From Rhodococcus xishaensis (GTDB lineage Bacteria; Actinomycetota; Actinomycetes; Mycobacteriales; Mycobacteriaceae), in assembly GCF_004011825.1 (NCBI RefSeq), contig NZ_RKLO01000004.1, positions 415,901-464,736 on the forward strand: a stretch of 48,836 nt of DNA, read 5' to 3'. Below are positions 7,698 through 19,532 of the stretch, in pieces. Each line of letters opens with the position of its first letter. Position 1 is the first letter of the stretch. The notes under the pieces are model-generated. The model was given only the letters and a program-made list of their open reading frames with translations. It had not been told where the DNA came from and made no database searches. Made by a program: the position numbers and the translations under genes.

Positions 7698-9758
7698 TCA
7701 GTTGGTTTGCACCGGGGTCTCCTCGGGAGGAGCCGTCGGTGCCGGAGTTGTCGGTGTTGAAGCGGCGGCAGCGCCCGGGGCCGGTTTGGTCACGATCGTC
7801 GTGATCTCCCGGTTCGCTTCGTCGTAGATCATCGAGCCGTTCTCGAAGTCGCTGCGGAAGCCCCCGTTCACCCTGTACTCGTCACTGATCGGCAGGCCGA
7901 TGTCGCCCAGGATCCCGCCGGCGGCCTGCCAGGCATTGAAGATCTCGCCGAGCATCGTCACCACGTCGCCGTACGGCGACGTGACGAGCGCGCCGTTCTC
8001 GAAGAATGCGTACAGCTGTCCCGCCGCGGTGGTCAGCAAGCCGGAGAGGGCGTCGCCGAGCATGCCGCGATTCCCGCCGAGGGCGAGCCACTGGCGAGCG
8101 ATCGGGTTGGAATCGGCGATCGACAGAATGTTGTTCACAGCCGCCGGGATCTGCGCCTCGAGGTCGAGGGAACCGACGTTCACCCCGATATCGGGATTGG
8201 TCCCTCCGCCCGGACTGGGGGTGGGCAGAGGCACGCTGCTACCACTGCTTCCGTTCCAGTTCGCCGCGGCGATGTCACGGACCTGGTCCATCTGGGTGTA
8301 GGCGGAGTCACCCGGGCACACGGTGTAGCCGACGTCACGGTGCGCGAAGATGATCGGCAGGTTCACCGCTTGTCCCTTCGCGAACTTCGTGTACGAGGTG
8401 CCCTCGGAGTACATCGTCGTCCAGCCCTTGGGATTCAGGTTCGCGAGCTTCAGTCGCCACCCGAGGAACTTCCCGAGGGACTCGATCGTCGCGGCCGGTG
8501 CCGGCACGTTCGAGAAGTTGCCCATCATCGCGATACCGACGGTGTTTTCGTTGAAGCCACCGGCGTGTGCGCCCCGAACCGGACGGTCGAGACCGCCGTA
8601 GCGACCCTCGAAGATCTGGCCGAACCGATCGACGAGCACGTTGTAGCCGATGTCGCACCAGCCGAGGGTCTGCGCGTGATACGCATAGATGCCGCGCACG
8701 ATGCCGGCAGACTCCCGCCTGGTGTAGTTGTTGCTCTCGGCGGTGTGGTGCACGGTCGCGCCACCGAGGGAATCGTCATAGATCGGGTTCGAGCAGCGGA
8801 TGCGCTCGTCGGCTCCCCATCCGCTGCGCGAGATGATGTTGATGCCGTTCACGGACGCCGGGGTGGCGATGTCGGCGAGGTTCGAATCCTGCGGGCCGGT
8901 GCCTGGGTTGATGAGCACTGCAGAGATGTCGTCGGCGGTGATGGTCGCTGCGTGCAGCGGGTTGGACGTCGCTGCGGGCAGGGGGTTGGACACGGCGGCC
9001 GGCGCGTAGCCCAACGGCTGTGCCTCCGGTGCTGGTGTGTCGGCAGGTGCGGGGGTCTGCGCCGCTGGGGTTCCTTGCTCGCCCGCCGCAGTCTGGCCGG
9101 TGGCACCGGAATCCTTGGGTGCCACGAGTATCTGCATGGCGTTGGTCTCGCCGACGTAGACAGGATCGCTGCCCTGCTTGCCGGACACCGTCGCCATGTC
9201 GGCGGTTTGGCTATCGATTCCCTCGGGAGCGAACCACTCGCCCCACGACCCGTCTGCCAGCTTCACGCGTAGCTTCGTGACCACCGACTCGAGGTCCGTG
9301 GCGGTCAGCGCAACCATGGAGAACGGCTTGTCACGCGTGATCTCCTTGACCGTGGCGCCGAATTGATCGGCCAGGTATGGGACCGCGGTTTCGGGCGTAG
9401 GCACGGTTTCGGGCGGCGGCGCCGGGGCCGCGATGTCTCCGGGGACGGCCGGCGGGGTCAGCGGCGACAGCGGGATCGAACCGCCTCCGGGCAGCGGGAT
9501 CTCGGTCGGCAGCTGCAGATCGCGCAGGTCGATGTCCGGAATGTCGAGCCCGGTGATTTCCTCGAGCGGGACGACGACGTCGGGCACGGACGTGAGCACG
9601 ATCTCGGCAATGTCTGTCGGGATCGAGGGCGAGGTCCCACCGATGAAGCGGACTGTCAAAGAGTCATTTCCGATGGCCTGGATGGCGAACGGCGCTGCAG
9701 CAGCCACCGCGGCGACTGTGGCCAAAACGATCGAGTTCTTGGGTCGACGGTGCGGCAA
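7698..9758 (-). CDS. Secreted N-acetylmuramoyl-L-alanine amidase with LGFP repeats
   Basis: A 686-residue exported peptidoglycan hydrolase that would cleave the bond between MurNAc and the stem peptide. TTG start at 9758 is supported by GAGGAG 8 bases upstream (complement of 9767-9772). An N-terminal hydrophobic signal is followed by a Pro-rich linker and a beta-rich region with LRVKLADGSWGEWF. The amidase/PGRP domain runs from about residue 305 to 490, with GGATVHHTAESN near 336 and FAHRDVGYTVCPGD near 471 supplying the zinc ligands His, His and Cys. From about 550 to 650 there are LGFP-type units (MLGDALSG, DIGLPISDEY), thought to bind the arabinogalactan/mycolate layer. The C-terminal tail is Thr/Pro-rich. 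It is the counterpart of Rv3811. Confidence 0.92.
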   Translation of the reverse strand: MPHRRPKNSIVLATVAAVAAAAPFAIQAIGNDSLTVRFIGGTSPSIPTDIAEIVLTSVPDVVVPLEEITGLDIPDIDLRDLQLPTEIPLPGGGSIPLSPLTPPAVPGDIAAPAPPPETVPTPETAVPYLADQFGATVKEITRDKPFSMVALTATDLESVVTKLRVKLADGSWGEWFAPEGIDSQTADMATVSGKQGSDPVYVGETNAMQILVAPKDSGATGQTAAGEQGTPAAQTPAPADTPAPEAQPLGYAPAAVSNPLPAATSNPLHAATITADDISAVLINPGTGPQDSNLADIATPASVNGINIISRSGWGADERIRCSNPIYDDSLGGATVHHTAESNNYTRRESAGIVRGIYAYHAQTLGWCDIGYNVLVDRFGQIFEGRYGGLDRPVRGAHAGGFNENTVGIAMMGNFSNVPAPAATIESLGKFLGWRLKLANLNPKGWTTMYSEGTSYTKFAKGQAVNLPIIFAHRDVGYTVCPGDSAYTQMDQVRDIAAANWNGSSGSSVPLPTPSPGGGTNPDIGVNVGSLDLEAQIPAAVNNILSIADSNPIARQWLALGGNRGMLGDALSGLLTTAAGQLYAFFENGALVTSPYGDVVTMLGEIFNAWQAAGGILGDIGLPISDEYRVNGGFRSDFENGSMIYDEANREITTIVTKPAPGAAAASTPTTPAPTAPPEETPVQTN

Positions 9759-9920
9759 GGCGGGTTCTCCTCGAGTTCATGCACGGGCTGTGTTCGTGCG
9801 CTGCGAGCGACCTTCCGGCTGAACCGATCCCGGTTGGGTCGGGGTTCGGACTAAATCCTCGGTGCCGCCCCGGGAGGGAGTCCATAGATCATCCGAGGAT
9901 GTCTGCAACTTGTGATGCCT

Positions 9921-9969
9921 ATGTTACCAACGTGACTACAGGTGTTTGTGGTTTACATGTTGCTAACAT
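9921..9969. promoter_or_regulatory. Pair of 13-bp inverted repeats (ATGTT-N3-AACRT)
   Basis: ATGTTACCAACGT (9921-9933) and ATGTTGCTAACAT (9957-9969) are two copies of a 5-3-5 inverted repeat, 36 bases apart start to start. The second is perfect. They lie in the AT-richer gap between the divergent amidase and SpoIID-like genes, where promoters for both must lie. Regulator unknown. Confidence 0.45.
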
Positions 9970-9971
9970 CA

Positions 9972-9989
9972 GTCACAGTTGTCACACTA
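9972..9989 (+). promoter_or_regulatory. Tandem GTCACA repeat, possible MtrA box
   Basis: GTCACAGTT (9972-9980) and GTCACACTA (9981-9989) form two adjacent 9-base direct repeats. Mycobacterial MtrA is known to bind tandem GTCACAGCG-like 9-mers. MtrAB controls wall hydrolase genes in these bacteria, and both flanking genes encode wall-active proteins. The assignment is inference. Confidence 0.45.
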
Positions 9990-10095
9990 GTCTCACCAAC
10001 AATAACTCTCAACCTGAGATTGAGGCTCGCGAAGCGTTCAGGCCTCGACCTGAAGCTCGAACGATGTCCGGCCTTCAGTGATGAGGAGTGCCGTA

Positions 10096-11784
10096 ATGAC
10101 GAAACTGCGCCTCCGCACGACCGTGAATCGTGGTGTCCGGACCTACCGGAAACGATTCAGCGCCGGCACGTCGAAGTCCTTCACCAAGGCCGTCGCGCTG
10201 GGTCTTACCCCGGCCCTCGCAGTGGGTGTGGCCATCGGTCTGCGTGCCGCGGACAGCGGCGCGGACCCGGGCATCGTGCCCGCGGTAGCCGCCGGCACCC
10301 CGATCACGATCAACGGCCACGGCTACGGGCACGGCCGCGGCATGGGACAGTACGGCGCCTACGGCTACGCGAAGAACTACGGCTGGTCTGCGGAAAAGAT
10401 CGTCGGGCACTACTACGGCAACACCACTCTCGGGCCTATAGACGACCCCTGGGTCGAGGTGCGACTCGTAGGCCGCGACGACAGGCGACTCGACGTCTAC
10501 TCGCAGGCCGGCTTGAATGTCGCCGGTCAGTTCTTCGGGCCGAACTCGGCCGCGCACCTGACTCCCACACCCGGTGGGGCCGAAGTGGTAGTCACCGATG
10601 GGTGCAACGGGCGCGAGCTCTTGCGAACCTGGACCAATGTCCCGTGGGTCGATCCGGTGAACCTCGACGGGAACCGTCCGGCGGGCGAGCACCTGCGACT
10701 GTGCGACGGCGGCGCCCCGTATCGCGGCGCGATGGGGGCTCTGCTGGACGGCAACGGAGCCTGGCGGACAGTCAACAGGGTGCTGATGGAGGACTACCTT
10801 TACGGTGTCGTACCGACCGAATCGATCCCGTCGTGGGCCGACACCGGCGGGCGGGAAGCACTGCGCGCCCAGGCGATAGCCGCACGTTCCTACGCCGCGG
10901 CCGAGCACCGATACTCCTACGCGCAGACCTGCGATACCCAGTCCTGTCAGGTCTACGGTGGCTCGTCCCGCGAGGATCACCGGACCACCGACGCGGTCAA
11001 CCGGACCGCCGGCACGGTGATCAAGCGGGGCAACCAGATCATGGCCGCCGAGTTCTCGTCCTCGACCGGGGGCTACACCGCCGGCGGGACATTCCCGGCG
11101 GTCATCGACCTCGGTGACTCCGTTTCCCCGAACCAGAACTGGACCAAAACCGTCACGGCCGGCGCCATCGCGAACGCGTTCGGCGTCGGCGAGTTGATTT
11201 CCTTCGACGTGATCGGGCGCAACGGTCTGGGCGCCGACGGTGGCCGCGTGACCAAGGTCAGGGTCGTGGGATCGGAGCGCACCGTGGAGGCGTCCGGTCA
11301 GGACGCACGGTGGAAGCTCGGCCTCAAGTCGGACTGGTTCACCGTCGGTGGTGAGGGAGCGCCGGGATCGATCCCCGGCCTGCCGCTGCCTCAGGACTGG
11401 CTCGACTTGATCCCGCTGCCCCCACTGCCGGAAATCCCGCCGGGCTCGATCGAGTCGATCTTGCCGCCGCTACCGCCGCTGCCGTCGTTGGCCGACCTGC
11501 AGCCCCTGCTGGCGTCGAGCGGGCCGCTACCCGTCGCAGAGCCCACTGCCGATGCGAGTGCCGTCCCATCTTCCGCCGATCAGGAGTCGCTGATCGAAGC
11601 GAAGTACCGTGAGCTCGGCGGACCGGCCGGAAGCCTCGGTGAGCCGATCGGCCCGGAGTTGTTGTTGGCCGACGACTCGGGCACGTTCCGGACCTACCAG
11701 GGCGGCACGATCGTGTGGACACCGACATTGGGCGTCCAAGTCGTCGACTCGAGCGTGGTGCTCCAGCAGATGTCGCAGGAGTGA
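10096..11784 (+). CDS. Secreted SpoIID/LytB-domain protein with LGFP-type C-terminus
   Basis: ATG at 10096 is preferred over the in-frame GTG at 10078 because GAGGAG (10083-10088) sits 7 bases before it. The product has 562 residues. A basic N-terminus and a hydrophobic segment ending near residue 53 act as a signal. From about residue 73 a Gly/His-rich strand (GHGYGHGRGMGQYG) opens the SpoIID/LytB region. Its core (MEDYLYGVVPTE near 230, then ALRAQAIAARSYA) resembles the glycan-cleaving or lytic-enzyme-stimulating domain of SpoIID. A Pro/Leu-rich linker (about 425-485) leads to a C-terminal LGFP-like unit (YRELGGPAGSLGEPIGPE). It is divergent from the LGFP amidase, suggesting joint wall remodelling. 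Catalytic activity is not certain from sequence. Confidence 0.88.
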   Translation: MTKLRLRTTVNRGVRTYRKRFSAGTSKSFTKAVALGLTPALAVGVAIGLRAADSGADPGIVPAVAAGTPITINGHGYGHGRGMGQYGAYGYAKNYGWSAEKIVGHYYGNTTLGPIDDPWVEVRLVGRDDRRLDVYSQAGLNVAGQFFGPNSAAHLTPTPGGAEVVVTDGCNGRELLRTWTNVPWVDPVNLDGNRPAGEHLRLCDGGAPYRGAMGALLDGNGAWRTVNRVLMEDYLYGVVPTESIPSWADTGGREALRAQAIAARSYAAAEHRYSYAQTCDTQSCQVYGGSSREDHRTTDAVNRTAGTVIKRGNQIMAAEFSSSTGGYTAGGTFPAVIDLGDSVSPNQNWTKTVTAGAIANAFGVGELISFDVIGRNGLGADGGRVTKVRVVGSERTVEASGQDARWKLGLKSDWFTVGGEGAPGSIPGLPLPQDWLDLIPLPPLPEIPPGSIESILPPLPPLPSLADLQPLLASSGPLPVAEPTADASAVPSSADQESLIEAKYRELGGPAGSLGEPIGPELLLADDSGTFRTYQGGTIVWTPTLGVQVVDSSVVLQQMSQE

Positions 11785-11817
11785 GGTCGGCCCCGCCACG
11801 TTGACCGGCCGAGATTC

Positions 11818-11853
11818 GAATCGGGCGGGCCCTGCTCGGGGTCCGCCCGATTC
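11818..11853 (+). terminator. Hairpin terminator after the SpoIID-like gene
   Basis: GAATCGGGCGG (11818-11828) pairs with CCGCCCGATTC (11843-11853), an 11-bp perfect stem with a 14-base loop, 33 bases after the stop codon. Confidence 0.75.
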
Positions 11854-11889
11854 TGCTCCTCCGGGCATCGCCGCCACCCAGTTTTCGGC

Positions 11890-11920
11890 TTGACCTTGAC
11901 GTTGCGTCAACCTGCAGGCT
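11890..11920 (+). promoter_or_regulatory. MerR-type promoter/operator
   Basis: A -35 TTGACC (11890-11895) and a -10-like CAGGCT (11915-11920) are separated by 19 bases, the stretched spacing typical of MerR-controlled promoters. The spacer contains the perfect inverted repeat TTGACG-TTG-CGTCAA (11896-11910). It lies directly before the MerR-family gene, so autoregulation is likely. Confidence 0.7.
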
Positions 11921-11955
11921 GGGGGTACCGACGAAGGATCGAGGAGGCGTGAACC

Positions 11956-15844
<3,889 letters not shown>

Positions 15845-15861
<17 letters not shown>

Positions 15862-16360
15862 GGTCCGGATCCTGCAGACCGTCCAGGGAACCGTCGGATC
15901 CAGGCCGGCCGTCGTTCGCGCGGCCCGCGGCTTGTCGCACTTCGGTGAGCACGCGCTCGGCTGGGTCGCGGTCGCCGGAGTCGGCGCGGTACTCGACAAG
16001 CCTCGCCGCCGTCGCTGGGCCAGTGTCGCCGGCGGTGCCGTCGGCGCCCACGCTGCGTCGATCATCATCAAGCGTGTCGTGAGACGACCCCGACCCAACG
16101 ACCCGTCGGTACAGGTGAACGTGTCGACGCCGAGCCGCCTGAGCTTCCCCTCGTCGCATGCCACCTCCACGACGGCGGCGGCTGTGCTCCTCGGTCGGCT
16201 CACCGGACTACCCTTGCCTGCGGTACTGGTCCCGCCGATGCTGCTCTCGCGGCTCGTTCTCGGAGTGCACTACCCCTCCGACGTGCTCGCGGGGTCGGCG
16301 CTCGGCGCCGTGTCCGCGGCTGCCGTGCTGCGGGCCGAGCAGAAGTTTGGAGTGAAATGA
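15845..16360 (+). CDS. PAP2-family decaprenylphosphoryl-5-phosphoribose phosphatase
   Basis: A 171-residue membrane phosphatase of the PAP2 superfamily. Motifs in order are KRVVRRPRP, SFPSSHATST and RLVLGVHYPSDVLAGS, carrying the expected Lys, Arg, His and Asp residues. Several hydrophobic segments flank them. In mycobacteria this position (Rv3807c) is assigned to removal of the 5-phosphate from decaprenyl-phosphoryl-phosphoribose on the way to the arabinose donor DPA. The GTG start lies inside the end of glfT2 with GGAGAGG upstream, and the stop overlaps the next start (ATGA), so synthesis is coupled with the UbiA-type synthase. The function assignment rests on family and context. Confidence 0.9.
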
Positions 16361-17262
16361 GCGAGGAGCCGGCGGTCGTCACCGGACCCCCGAAAACCCT
16401 GGCCGGCGGCATCGTCAAGGCCGTCCGCCCACGGCAGTGGGTCAAGAACGTGCTCGTGCTGGCGGCACCGCTCGCGGCCGGGTCCGTCACCGAAGGCGAT
16501 GTGCTGCTGCCGGTCGCGCTCGCGTTCGTAGTGTTCTGCATGGCGGCGTCGGGCATCTACCTCGTCAACGACGCGATGGATGTCGAGGCCGACCGGGCAC
16601 ACCCGACCAAGCGGTTCCGGCCGATCGCGGCCGGGGTGCTGCCGGTCAACATCGCTTACGGCTTGGCGACCGTCTTGCTGGTTGCTTCGATCCTGCTGTC
16701 GTTCGTTGCGAACTGGCAGCTCGCCGTCGTCATGGCGGTGTACGTCGCGATCCAGCTGGCCTACTGCTTCGGTCTCAAGCACCAGGCCGTTCTCGACATT
16801 TGCATCGTCTCTTCGGGTTTCCTGATCCGGGCGATCGCCGGTGGCGTCGCCGCCGAGATCCCCCTGTCGCAGTGGTTCCTGCTGATCATGGCGTTCGGGT
16901 CGCTGTTCATGGCGGCCGGGAAGCGGTACGCCGAGCTGCAGCTGGCCGAGCGCACCGGGGCGAAGATCCGCAAGTCACTGCAGTACTACACAGGTACGTA
17001 CCTGCGGTTCGTGTGGACACTGTCGGCTACGGCCGTCGTCATCTGCTACGGACTGTGGGCGTTCGAGCAGGATCGCGCCAATGACACCACCATGTTCGCG
17101 ATCTCAATGGTGCCCTTCACGATCGCGATCCTGCGCTACGCGGTCGACGTCGACGGGGGCGAGGCGGGGGAGCCGGAAGAGATTGCCCTGGGCGACCGGG
17201 TGCTCCAGTTCCTCGCTATTGCCTGGATCGGAGTAGTAGGTGTCGCTGTCTACCTGGTCTGA
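16357..17262 (+). CDS. ubiA: Decaprenyl-phosphate phosphoribosyltransferase (UbiA family)
   Basis: A 301-residue polytopic membrane prenyltransferase-fold enzyme that joins phosphoribose from PRPP to decaprenyl phosphate, the committed step to the arabinose donor DPA. The first Asp-rich motif is NDAMDVEADRAHPTKRFRP (Asp 72, 75 and 79); a second conserved stretch is DICIVSSGFLIRAIAGG. About eight to nine hydrophobic helices are visible. It is the counterpart of Rv3806c, with a 4-base overlap to the phosphatase and a 23-base overlap with aftB. UbiA is also a known site of ethambutol resistance changes in M. tuberculosis. Confidence 0.95.
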   Translation: MSEEPAVVTGPPKTLAGGIVKAVRPRQWVKNVLVLAAPLAAGSVTEGDVLLPVALAFVVFCMAASGIYLVNDAMDVEADRAHPTKRFRPIAAGVLPVNIAYGLATVLLVASILLSFVANWQLAVVMAVYVAIQLAYCFGLKHQAVLDICIVSSGFLIRAIAGGVAAEIPLSQWFLLIMAFGSLFMAAGKRYAELQLAERTGAKIRKSLQYYTGTYLRFVWTLSATAVVICYGLWAFEQDRANDTTMFAISMVPFTIAILRYAVDVDGGEAGEPEEIALGDRVLQFLAIAWIGVVGVAVYLV

Positions 17263-19171
17263 GCCGACACGCACAATCGACGAACGCATCGTGGAGCCGC
17301 GCCCGCGCGGCGCCCGGATCTCCGGTGCGGTGTTCGTCGGCGGCGTCGTGCTCACGGCCCTGCTGTTCGCGTGGGGTGCGTGGCAGCGACGGTGGATCGC
17401 CGACGACGGACTCATCGTGCTCCGCACGGTACGGAACCTGCTTGCCGGCAACGGTCCGGTGTTCAACGCGGGCGAACGGGTGGAGACGAACACCAGCACG
17501 CTGTGGACGTACCTCGTCTACGTGTTCAGTTGGCTCACGCAGGCCCGGCTCGAGTACGTCGTGCTGGGGCTGGCGCTCGTGCTGTCCGTTTCCGCCGTCG
17601 TCCTGGCCATGATCGGTACCGCCCGTCTCTATCGGGCCCGGTTCGGAAGCGGTGCCGTACTGCTGCTTCCGGCCGGTGCGATCGTCTACATCGCGGTACC
17701 GCCCGCCCGGGACTTCGCGACCTCTGGACTGGAGACGTGCCTGGTCATCTTCTGGATCGCGCTGTTGTGGCTGCTGCTGGTCCGGTGGGCGCAGAACCCT
17801 GCGCCGTCGTGGCGCTCTGTCCTGCTGCTCGCGTTCGTGGCCGGTCTCGGGCCGCTCGTCCGGCCCGAGTTGGCGATCGTCGGTGGGCTCGCACTACTGC
17901 TGATCTTCTTCGCTCCCATCGGATGGAAGTTGCGGGTGGGGATCGTCGCGGCGGCGGGTGTCGTTCCGGTCGCCTACCAGATCTGGCGCATGGGCTACTA
18001 CGGTCTGCCCTACCCGAACACCGCGGTCTCGAAGGACGCCGGCGGCGCCAAGTGGTCTCAGGGGCTGGCCTACCTCTGGAACCTGGTGGGCCCCTACCTG
18101 CTGTGGCTGCCGCTGCTCACGGTGGCTGTCGTCGTCGCGATGGCATGGTGGCGCCGGCCCGCACGACCCACCCCCACCTCGACAAGTGATGTGGATCACA
18201 GTCGCGTAGGTGCTTGGGGGCGCTTCTCCCGTCGATTGCATACCCCGGCGGGGATCGTCGTCTTCATCCTCGTGTGCGGGTTGATTCTCGCAATCTATTC
18301 GATACGTGTCGGCGGCGACTTCATGCACGGCCGCGTTCTCCTCCCGTCCCTCTTCTGCCTCCTTGTGCCGATTTCGGTCGTGCCGGTGCGTATTCTCCGG
18401 CGCTCGGAATGGGGGCGGAACAATGCAACGCTCGTATTCGGAGTCTCCACGGTGGCGTGGACGGCGACGATGGGGTGGGCGGTCATCGCGGCGAATACCG
18501 TCGGGATGCCCGACGGGGCGGCCGTCGGAAAGTCCGGGATCGTGGACGAGCGCGCTTTCTACTCGCTCAACACCGGGCATCAGCACCCGATTCGCGCCGA
18601 GGACTACCTCGACTACCCGCGGATGCGCGCGATGGTCGAGACCATCGCGGACACCCCGGACGGTGGTTTGCTGCTCCCGACGCCGGCATTCACCAACTGG
18701 GACATCGTGCCCCCGCCGTTGCCGATCCCCGAGGGAGGCGTCGGGCACACCGTCTACTTCCTGAATCTCGGCATGACGAGCATGAACGTAGGCCTCGACG
18801 TGAAGGTCCTGGACCAGATGGGGCTCGCCTACCCGATCGCGGCCCACACCGAGCGGCTGGACGGCGGCCGTATCGGCCACGACAAGGTGCTCTACCCGGA
18901 CTGGGTGGTTGCGGACACCGGAATGGTGCCGGTCCATCCTTGGCTGCCGTGGTACCTCGACGAGAAATGGGTGAGGCAGGCCCAGGTGGCGCTCACGTGC
19001 CCCGAGACCGTCGAACTGAAGGAGTCGTACAGCGCTCCCCTGACGTGGCCGCTGTTCGAGCGGAATCTGCTGAACGCATTCGAATACGCCGGTTACCGAT
19101 TCGACCGCGTGCCCAAGTACGAGATCCAGCGCTGCGATCTCGAGATGCCCGAGCCACGGGCCGGCCGGTAG
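17240..19171 (+). CDS. aftB: Terminal beta-(1,2)-arabinofuranosyltransferase AftB
   Basis: A GT-C membrane glycosyltransferase that adds the final beta-1,2-arabinofuranose residues to arabinan on the outer face of the membrane, using DPA. 643 residues. The start (GTG 17240) lies within the end of ubiA. The N-terminal half has about ten membrane helices, and the first outer loop holds the acidic motif RRWIADDGLIVLR. Further conserved features include NGPVFNAGERVETNTSTLW and PARDFATSGLET. The C-terminal 230 residues form a periplasmic domain (DYPRMRAMVETIADTPDGG onward). It is the counterpart of Rv3805c and last gene of the operon; a small hairpin lies 55 bases past the stop. Confidence 0.95.
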   Translation: MSLSTWSEPTRTIDERIVEPRPRGARISGAVFVGGVVLTALLFAWGAWQRRWIADDGLIVLRTVRNLLAGNGPVFNAGERVETNTSTLWTYLVYVFSWLTQARLEYVVLGLALVLSVSAVVLAMIGTARLYRARFGSGAVLLLPAGAIVYIAVPPARDFATSGLETCLVIFWIALLWLLLVRWAQNPAPSWRSVLLLAFVAGLGPLVRPELAIVGGLALLLIFFAPIGWKLRVGIVAAAGVVPVAYQIWRMGYYGLPYPNTAVSKDAGGAKWSQGLAYLWNLVGPYLLWLPLLTVAVVVAMAWWRRPARPTPTSTSDVDHSRVGAWGRFSRRLHTPAGIVVFILVCGLILAIYSIRVGGDFMHGRVLLPSLFCLLVPISVVPVRILRRSEWGRNNATLVFGVSTVAWTATMGWAVIAANTVGMPDGAAVGKSGIVDERAFYSLNTGHQHPIRAEDYLDYPRMRAMVETIADTPDGGLLLPTPAFTNWDIVPPPLPIPEGGVGHTVYFLNLGMTSMNVGLDVKVLDQMGLAYPIAAHTERLDGGRIGHDKVLYPDWVVADTGMVPVHPWLPWYLDEKWVRQAQVALTCPETVELKESYSAPLTWPLFERNLLNAFEYAGYRFDRVPKYEIQRCDLEMPEPRAGR

Positions 19172-19226
19172 GGCTCGTCCCTGCATCGCGAACGAATGCG
19201 AGCAACCATCCGTGAAACCCGTCCCG

Positions 19227-19243
19227 GGAAGGCTGAGCCTTCC
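19227..19243 (+). terminator. Short hairpin after aftB
   Basis: GGAAGGCT (19227-19234) and AGCCTTCC (19236-19243) are complementary around one base, in practice a 7-bp stem with a 3-base loop, 55 bases after the aftB stop. Confidence 0.45.
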
Positions 19244-19362
19244 GCCTATCTCCAGCGCGTCGCATGCCCATTACCGTTCATGGATCGTTCATCTCGGATC
19301 TGTAACGACGACGAGGTGTGTATCGATGTTGGGGTAGGCGGAAGGGCACCCGGAAGCGGAAT

Positions 19363-19383
19363 CGGACTGTTTGTCACAGTCCG
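19363..19383. promoter_or_regulatory. Inverted repeat with GTCACA core upstream of mycolyltransferase gene
   Basis: CGGACTGT (19363-19370) and ACAGTCCG (19376-19383) form an 8-bp inverted repeat around TTGTC, and GTCACAGTC (19373-19381) is contained in it. It lies 150 bases before a mycolyltransferase start. In M. tuberculosis, MtrA binds GTCACA repeats in the fbpB promoter. Only one clear GTCACA unit is seen here, so the link is tentative. The remaining 19172-19532 gap holds no gene that I can support. Confidence 0.35.
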
Positions 19384-19532
19384 GTCCGTCGCATACAGTC
19401 CACGACGCGCAGTGTGACTGGAGCAGTCTGTTCGCCGCCCTGGACGGGGCGGTGAACAGGGTGATCTGCCCGCCGACGGAGTCCACCGGGCCGCACGACG
19501 GACGCCGGAGATGAAGAAAGAGAGCAGTGTTC

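Larger units (their letters stand above)
9759..10095. other. Divergent intergenic regulatory region
   Basis: About 337 bases between the amidase and the SpoIID-like gene hold no credible gene. They contain the GAGGAG ribosome site of the amidase at 9767-9772, the two ATGTT-N3-AACRT repeats, the GTCACA tandem and the GAGGAG site of the downstream gene at 10083-10088. The 9890-10020 portion is clearly richer in A+T than its surroundings. I could not fix -10/-35 elements with confidence. Confidence 0.6.
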
